Virus record (IMG/VR): IMGVR_UViG_3300008267_001520
Coordinates: 1 to 38,847 of that record
Source of the DNA: a virus
Length of the DNA stretch: 38,847 nucleotides
Strand: one strand, 5' to 3'
Shown: piece after piece, positions 35,001-38,847 of the stretch
Numbering within the stretch: the first letter of the stretch is position 1
Layout: every line of letters begins with the position of its first letter
Translations under genes and position numbers: made by a program
The notes under the pieces: generated by a model
The model's input: only the letters and a program-made list of their open reading frames with translations
What the model was told of the DNA's origin: nothing
Database searches by the model: none

Positions 35001-36944
35001 GAAATCACCATTTGCTCTTGTGGCTTTTGTGGCTAATGTTGTTGTTGCTGAATTACCTGTACAGGAAGCAGAGCTTCCATCAATACTTATTCCAGTAAGT
35101 GTCTGACTTGCCGATGCTCTATTGATAGCAACAGAGGTTGTACCAATGAACATGGTTTGATTCGTTGCGGCTGCACCAAGTTCAGCCAAGCTCCACGAAA
35201 CGTTCGCGCTTCCATCAACAGATTTTCCTGTTGAACCAATAGTAATTGTTCTTGCTGTTCCCCAAGTTGCGGTAGTGATTGCGGCAGAACCATTGAATGA
35301 TGTGCCATTTATATTTCTAGCTGTTTGTAGTATTGTGGCTGTACCTGCATTGCCACTTACACTTCCAGTGATTGTGTTGGCTACAGTTAATCCAGTGAAA
35401 TTTGATGTTCCTGTCGGATCACAATAAAAAGCTGTATTATTTGTATCATAAAATATTTGTGATCTTAAATCTACAGCATTAGTTGCAGAAACATCAGCCC
35501 TCATAAATGTTTGCAATGTAACTGTAACTTTTTTAGTACCTGTTGGTTCTACTACGTCTGTAATATTTGTTACTCTGTTATAATTTGTTTTTGCTGTATC
35601 ATAAGATCTAACGCTTACTTCGAAAGCGTTCCAGTAACTTACTCTAGCCCACCAGAAGCATAAGAAGCCACCGTTTTCAAATATTTTAATTGTGCTTAAT
35701 CCACTAGAATCCAAACGCAAACCAGAAAAATTAATTATTGTATTATCATACAAGTAACCTTGAACGCTAAAATTAAATGGCGAAGTAGTTGTATTATAAC
35801 TCTTTCCAATAACATTCATTACGAAAGACAAACCATTTGCCGCTGTTGCTGGAATATCTGTAGTCACTAATGTTCCGTTAACGAAATCACTTAATGATTG
35901 AAAATAATTATTAGCATAGTTACCGCCATCAATTGTTAATCTATTTAATACGCTTGTGCTTGCAGGATCAGTATAAAAAGCGGTATTATTGCTATCGTAA
36001 AATATTGGTGAACGAACAGATCCGTTTGAGAAAAGATTTGAAGAAGAATCTATATAAGCTTTAACAGCATTAGCTATAACAAAATCAATTTGTGTTTCAG
36101 CACCAACAGTTATTGAACTGCCATTATAAATACCAGGTCGATTCCATGCACATCCAAGTCTTACATTTGAACTAACTCCTTCAGCGTTTGTAACTATTAT
36201 TCCACTATCGCCGCTATTAAATGTAACACGATTACTATTTCCACCTCTTAAATTAAATCCGCCATTCGCAGGATCAATATAATATGTTGTATCGTTACTA
36301 TCGTAAAAGATTGGAGATCTTACACTACCAGTTGAAAAGATATTTCCAGAAGTATCTATTCCACCAACCGTAGCTCCTGCCGCTTCAGAATAAAAATGAA
36401 AACTTTCTGTACCAACTAATTGTGAAGTTATTCTTTTTCCTACATACCAACCACTGCCAGAACCACCATTATATCTGACCATTGCTTCATAACCATTACC
36501 GGGATTTATATATAAATAAGTATGTTTGGCTCCAATTAAAGTTAAATCATATAAAGCGCTTGTACTTACTGTATTTAAATAATATGTCGTACTATCGTTT
36601 AAATATAAATTTCCATCGATAGTTTTTCTTAAGTCCCAAGCCGCCCAAAGCCCATCTAAGAATCCATAATTACTAGCTTCTCCATATAATTGAACTCTAA
36701 AATTATCAGAACTATCATATAAAGCAATACCAACTCCGGGATTAGAACCAGTGGCTTTAATTTTTAAGTTTCTTTCAGCAGCAGTTGATGCATTATTAAT
36801 AATAACTCCACTTGCGCCAACATTTATTGTATTTAATCTACTTGTTGAAGCAGGATCAAGATAATATCCAGTATCATTACTATCATAAAAGATTGGTGAT
36901 CTTATATCTGCGCCGCCCAATATTTGGTTTAAACGTAAAGACAT
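32007..36944 (-). CDS. Very large repeat tail fibre
   Basis: 1645 residues. Eight copies of a ~25-residue motif FR(S/A)PIFYDSN(N/D)T-x-[YF]Y-x-DPASTSxLN, several followed by a shared block GLTVANTITGS(V/I)SG. It also has two GLDADL(L/V)DG segments before linker repeats and a region with YDGYIRYYTPANFR. The C-terminus VKWPGGTAPTLTTTSGKRDIYQFVTYDGGTNIYAIIVGQNL-like (WPGGT...YDGG...VGQNL) is a common fibre ending. The repeats probably make a modular trimeric shaft, with receptor-binding inserts between them (for example the beta domains at ~360-470 and ~900-1010). Starts 16 bases after the preceding fibre gene, no Shine-Dalgarno. Confidence 0.85.
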   Translation of the reverse strand: MSLRLNQILGGADIRSPIFYDSNDTGYYLDPASTSRLNTINVGASGVIINNASTAAERNLKIKATGSNPGVGIALYDSSDNFRVQLYGEASNYGFLDGLWAAWDLRKTIDGNLYLNDSTTYYLNTVSTSALYDLTLIGAKHTYLYINPGNGYEAMVRYNGGSGSGWYVGKRITSQLVGTESFHFYSEAAGATVGGIDTSGNIFSTGSVRSPIFYDSNDTTYYIDPANGGFNLRGGNSNRVTFNSGDSGIIVTNAEGVSSNVRLGCAWNRPGIYNGSSITVGAETQIDFVIANAVKAYIDSSSNLFSNGSVRSPIFYDSNNTAFYTDPASTSVLNRLTIDGGNYANNYFQSLSDFVNGTLVTTDIPATAANGLSFVMNVIGKSYNTTTSPFNFSVQGYLYDNTIINFSGLRLDSSGLSTIKIFENGGFLCFWWARVSYWNAFEVSVRSYDTAKTNYNRVTNITDVVEPTGTKKVTVTLQTFMRADVSATNAVDLRSQIFYDTNNTAFYCDPTGTSNFTGLTVANTITGSVSGNAGTATILQTARNINGTSFNGSAAITTATWGTARTITIGSTGKSVDGSANVSWSLAELGAAATNQTMFIGTTSVAINRASASQTLTGISIDGSSASCTGNSATTTLATKATRANGDFFIDDNYGNTVVGLYSATRLQGVFAMGNSYKLTADGTGVGTLYGLAWSHPNFGGVAANLADHGLLILQNGVFKGAWGGGSLRTPGDVRGTLFYDWDNTAYYCDPASTSNLNAITAAGNITAAQYYTGGWFRNSTNGNGLYNESTTQHFYSDSTNYWNVASSASAQGIRLRTGGHAGTVRGYFYADTANDVGLLNQDGNWRVRVVGGDYTLFSGSSIRAPLFYDSNDTAYYCDPAGTSYLDYSIFNGLSSADYTRQFAPGGGYFYEGGAVTGAIKIRLPANSKTLFPMLSFTCHIYNYSTGTSRTFKIGGHFSSSSWFNPFAYCLSESGGNLNVRWGFEGNFLCVWIGETNTGWSYPNVFITDFQNGYSSINNSWMKGWVVSRVTAFDTVTNGPTAAGFFWNQNNDGSGSGLDADLVDGLEVHTGRNDNANKIVRTDSNGYIQAGWINTTSGNEGTTAIDRVYASYDGYIRYYTPANFRTVLDVPTRAGSGANGSWAISVTGSSASCTGNAATVTNGVYTNTGNTLTGTNLFQSNLGTTSGSLSGPALQAYATGTNAAFMSFHRGGSYAVNMGLDSDNVLRIGGWSAAANRWELDMSGNNWVASSFRAPIFYDSNNTTYYVDPASTSNLVGLTVANTITGSVSGSSGSCTGNSATATTATSSGCVNSDTGNVGGSRLQYWQVSGNTTLNPDTEWYNAIRMGHGDPVTYYSNTLAVKMTGSNLGDIYTRTTTNGTAGTWNRFWNNNNDGAGSGLDADLLDGINSASFLRSDASATNSVDLRSPIFYDSNNTAYYIDAASTSNLVGLTVANTITGSITGNAGGSSASCSGNAATATVLQTARTIGGVSFNGSANINLPGVNTAGNQNTTGTSSNITAYTINQNVGTANTPKFLNVYGERVALNSASPQTINTQYNVTELTLTSSISTLTFSNIQASGIVHMWTLVTVGNATVYTITWPAAVKWPGGTAPTLTTTSGKRDIYQFVTYDGGTNIYAIIVGQNL

Positions 36945-36960
36945 ATGTTATAAATTATTA

Positions 36961-38847
36961 TTAAATTAATCTTCTGAATTTAAATACGTAGCTTGATGCG
37001 CCATTTGTGCTTACACTGGATATAATTTGTAATTTTAAATTAGTACCACCAGAAAGTTGTCTTATTGTTCTAAGATTTATATAAGCTCCATTTGGGGCAT
37101 GACCAGATTTATGTAATACAATTTCATCATAATCTGTTGCATTTGTTCCTGTACTAAACCAACTCATTATACCTGTATAAGTTTCTTGATAGTGTCCACC
37201 GTTGACTGCATAATTATCAACATAAAGACTTATCATATAACAACCTGTTGCTAAATTTGCGCCAATAATACCAGTATCTAACCAACTAGTAGTTATTGTT
37301 AATGATTTTGTAATAGTAGTTAATCTAAATAATGCTGTAGAATCCGTACCATCAACATCATTGCGAACATAACTTGCAGCAGCAACGCCACCGAGTTGAG
37401 AGGAATTTGTTGCTGTCGCGGCATTACCTGAAATACTTCCCGTAATAGTATTTGCTACAGTTAGTCCTACTAAATTGCTGGTGCTTGCTGCGTCAATATA
37501 ATAAGCAGTATTATTACTGTCATAAAATATTGGTGCGCGAAAATCCGAATTACTTGATACAGCGTTTGTACCAACAAAACTAACTGTTACAGTTGGAGGT
37601 GTTGCATTTGCAGTAAATACAGTTGTTGCTGCTGGCCCACCTAAATAAATTGTTGTGGCACTTGCGTCATATTTTAATCCAGCCCAAGCATTCCAATCCC
37701 AACTTGTCGATGTACTAAATCTTAATTGAGTTAAATTTCTTAAAACTATTTCTGAACTGCTGACATTTGAAACAGTTACGCTACCGGGAAGAGTTAAATA
37801 ACCATCACTACCACTTCTATTCAAAATTGCAGCATTTAAATTACTTACCGACGCTGGATCAACATAAAACGCAGTATTATTAGAATCATAAAATATAGGA
37901 GCGCGAAAATCTGTATCAGAAAAAGCTATTCCTGAAACATGAAACTTCTGAGTAGGAATTGTTCCAATACCAACAAGACCAGCTTTTGTTATTCTAATGT
38001 TATTATTTATTTGAGTTCCACCATTATTAGAACCAAATACTAAATCATCTGTTGAATCTAAACCAGTATAACCTACATAATGATTACCATCAGCATTTGC
38101 AACTTCGCGTCTCCAACGTAAACCTCCCCATGTTGAAGTTGTTGGCATCGTAAATGACAAACCTTCAGCCCATGCTGATGATACTGGAGCAACTACTATA
38201 TTCCCAGCTACAGATAATTTTTGACTTGGACTAGCATTTGATATTCCTACATTAGTTCCATTATCAAAAACAATACTATTACCAACTGTAGAAGATGAAT
38301 TAAATTTAACTAAATAATTTGTTGTGCCTGAAACTGAAACGCTGGTTCCAGAAGATCCGCTGGTTCCGCTGCTTCCAGAAGATCCGCTGGTTCCGCTGCT
38401 TCCAGAAGATCCGCTAGTTCCACTACTTCCAGAAGATCCGCTAGTTCCGCTGCTTCCAGATGAACCGCTAGTTCCACTACTTCCAGAAGATCCGCTAGTT
38501 CCGCTGCTTCCAGATGAACCGCTAGTTCCAGAAGAACCGTTAGTTCCAGATGAACCGCTAGTTCCATTTTTTCCAGAAGATCCGCTGGTTCCACTACTTC
38601 CAGAAGATCCGCTGGTTCCACTACTTCCAGAAGATCCGCTAGTTCCACTACTTCCAGAAGATCCGCTAGTTCCGCTGCTCCCAGAAGATCCGCTAGTTCC
38701 ACTACTTCCAGAAGAACCGCTAGTTCCAGAAGAACCGTTAGTTCCAGAAGATCCGCTAGTTCCACTACTTCCAGAAGAACCGCTGGTTCCAGAAGAACCG
38801 TTAGTTCCAGAAGATCCGCTAGTTCCACTACTTCCAGAAGAACCGCT
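36961..38847 (-). CDS. Tail fibre protein with collagen-like tract (5' end beyond window)
   Basis: The frame is open from 38847 to a stop at 36961 (629 codons visible); an apparent TTG start at 38160 is internal, because the same frame continues upstream into the Gly-X-Y tract. Order: Gly-X-Y tract; VSVSGTTNYLVKFN; VGISNASPSQKLSVAGN; VGIGTIPTQKFHVSG; two copies of FRAPIFYDSNNT-x-[YF]Y-x-D-x-AS; and a C-terminal domain with WLDTGIIGANL, TYTGIMSWFSTG, YDEIVLHKSGHA, LRTIR and a final FKFRRLI. That C-terminal domain is a frequent receptor-binding end of phage fibres. It probably forms a side fibre or works with the adjacent 1645-aa fibre. Confidence 0.82.
   Translation of the reverse strand, partial: SGSSGSSGTSGSSGTNGSSGTSGSSGSSGTSGSSGTNGSSGTSGSSGSSGTSGSSGSSGTSGSSGSSGTSGSSGSSGTSGSSGSSGTSGSSGKNGTSGSSGTNGSSGTSGSSGSSGTSGSSGSSGTSGSSGSSGTSGSSGSSGTSGSSGSSGTSGSSGSSGTSGSSGTSVSVSGTTNYLVKFNSSSTVGNSIVFDNGTNVGISNASPSQKLSVAGNIVVAPVSSAWAEGLSFTMPTTSTWGGLRWRREVANADGNHYVGYTGLDSTDDLVFGSNNGGTQINNNIRITKAGLVGIGTIPTQKFHVSGIAFSDTDFRAPIFYDSNNTAFYVDPASVSNLNAAILNRSGSDGYLTLPGSVTVSNVSSSEIVLRNLTQLRFSTSTSWDWNAWAGLKYDASATTIYLGGPAATTVFTANATPPTVTVSFVGTNAVSSNSDFRAPIFYDSNNTAYYIDAASTSNLVGLTVANTITGSISGNAATATNSSQLGGVAAASYVRNDVDGTDSTALFRLTTITKSLTITTSWLDTGIIGANLATGCYMISLYVDNYAVNGGHYQETYTGIMSWFSTGTNATDYDEIVLHKSGHAPNGAYINLRTIRQLSGGTNLKLQIISSVSTNGASSYVFKFRRLI
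38341..38847 (-). repeat. Collagen-like Gly-X-Y tract (runs off the window edge)
   Basis: 169 Gly-X-Y residues in the frame of the fibre gene, units GSS, GTS, plus GTN and one GKN. DNA copies are nearly identical to those in the 289-984 tract, and the last 27 bases of the window match units there. The window therefore ends inside a repeat, where assemblies often break or collapse. Confidence 0.9.

Noticed and set aside
36945-36960. The 1645-aa fibre and the right-edge fibre as one frameshifted gene
   Set aside because: The upstream protein has a complete typical C-terminus (FKFRRLI) and the downstream one starts at an ATG with fibre sequence, so these are two genes.
38158-38160. TTG start for the 399-codon version of the right-edge fibre
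   Set aside because: The same frame is open upstream and encodes fibre and collagen-like sequence to the window edge.
38310-38828. Minus-strand ORF of ADLLE-type repeats at the right edge
   Set aside because: Frame shadow of the collagen-like tract in the fibre gene 36961-38847.
1-38847. Circular molecule: left-edge fibre (ending at base 1) joined in frame to the right-edge fibre
   Set aside because: The frames happen to agree, but the joined sequence would go from SAGLPVF directly into the middle of a Gly-X-Y tract, and no terminal overlap is present. A fragment of a longer genome is simpler.

Overview
This window is a tail-morphogenesis region of a tailed double-stranded DNA phage. The DNA is AT-rich and almost gap-free, with no tRNA, rRNA, CRISPR, integrase or insertion sequence visible. 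The gene set (tube protein, two chaperone-like ORFs, a very long tape measure protein, then homologues of lambda M, L, the JAMM part of K, I and J in lambda order) indicates a long non-contractile tail of siphovirus type with a lambda-like tip. Few genes have a Shine-Dalgarno sequence and most starts sit in an A/T-rich ATATG context. This fits, but does not prove, a Bacteroidota-like host. Fibre repeats and collagen-like Gly-X-Y tracts resemble those of aquatic environmental phages. Both window edges cut through fibre genes, so the genome continues on both sides.

Layout. (1) 36961->38847 down to 29340, minus strand: a fibre gene with a collagen-like tract (5' end outside the window), a 1645-aa repeat fibre, a kelch-like fibre, a conserved unknown, a tail assembly chaperone-like protein and a small unknown. 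(2) 29303-29333: a strong bidirectional terminator between convergent units. (3) 26097-29287, plus strand: three head-tail completion candidates and the major tail tube protein. (4) 26042-26096: a 55-bp divergent control region. (5) 26041 down to 1, minus strand: chaperone pair, tape measure (two ORFs), two tube-like paralogues, a fibre-like protein split in two ORFs, gpM-like, FN3 protein split in two ORFs, a beta-rich protein, gpL-like, JAMM peptidase, gpI-like, gpJ-like, and a large collagen-containing tail fibre whose 3' end is outside the window.

How the genes work together: the chaperone ORFs would coat the tape measure while the tube protein polymerises on a tip built from M, L, JAMM, I and J homologues. 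The fibre genes at both ends add receptor-binding appendages, and the plus-strand genes close the neck.

Most notable: the tape measure carries three modules separated by four GF(I/V)PNFA heptads. Two of them show an E...D...E-x-K arrangement typical of PD-(D/E)XK nucleases, which suggests effector domains delivered with the genome. Separately, at least four minus-strand genes (tape measure, gpL, an FN3 protein, a fibre-like protein) are broken by frame changes all in the same +1 direction, and a fifth overlap (the chaperone pair) has the same geometry. Either the assembly carries single-base insertions or +1 frameshifting is recurrent here. A motif AGTGTAA placed exactly 8 nt before ATG occurs at three separate genes.
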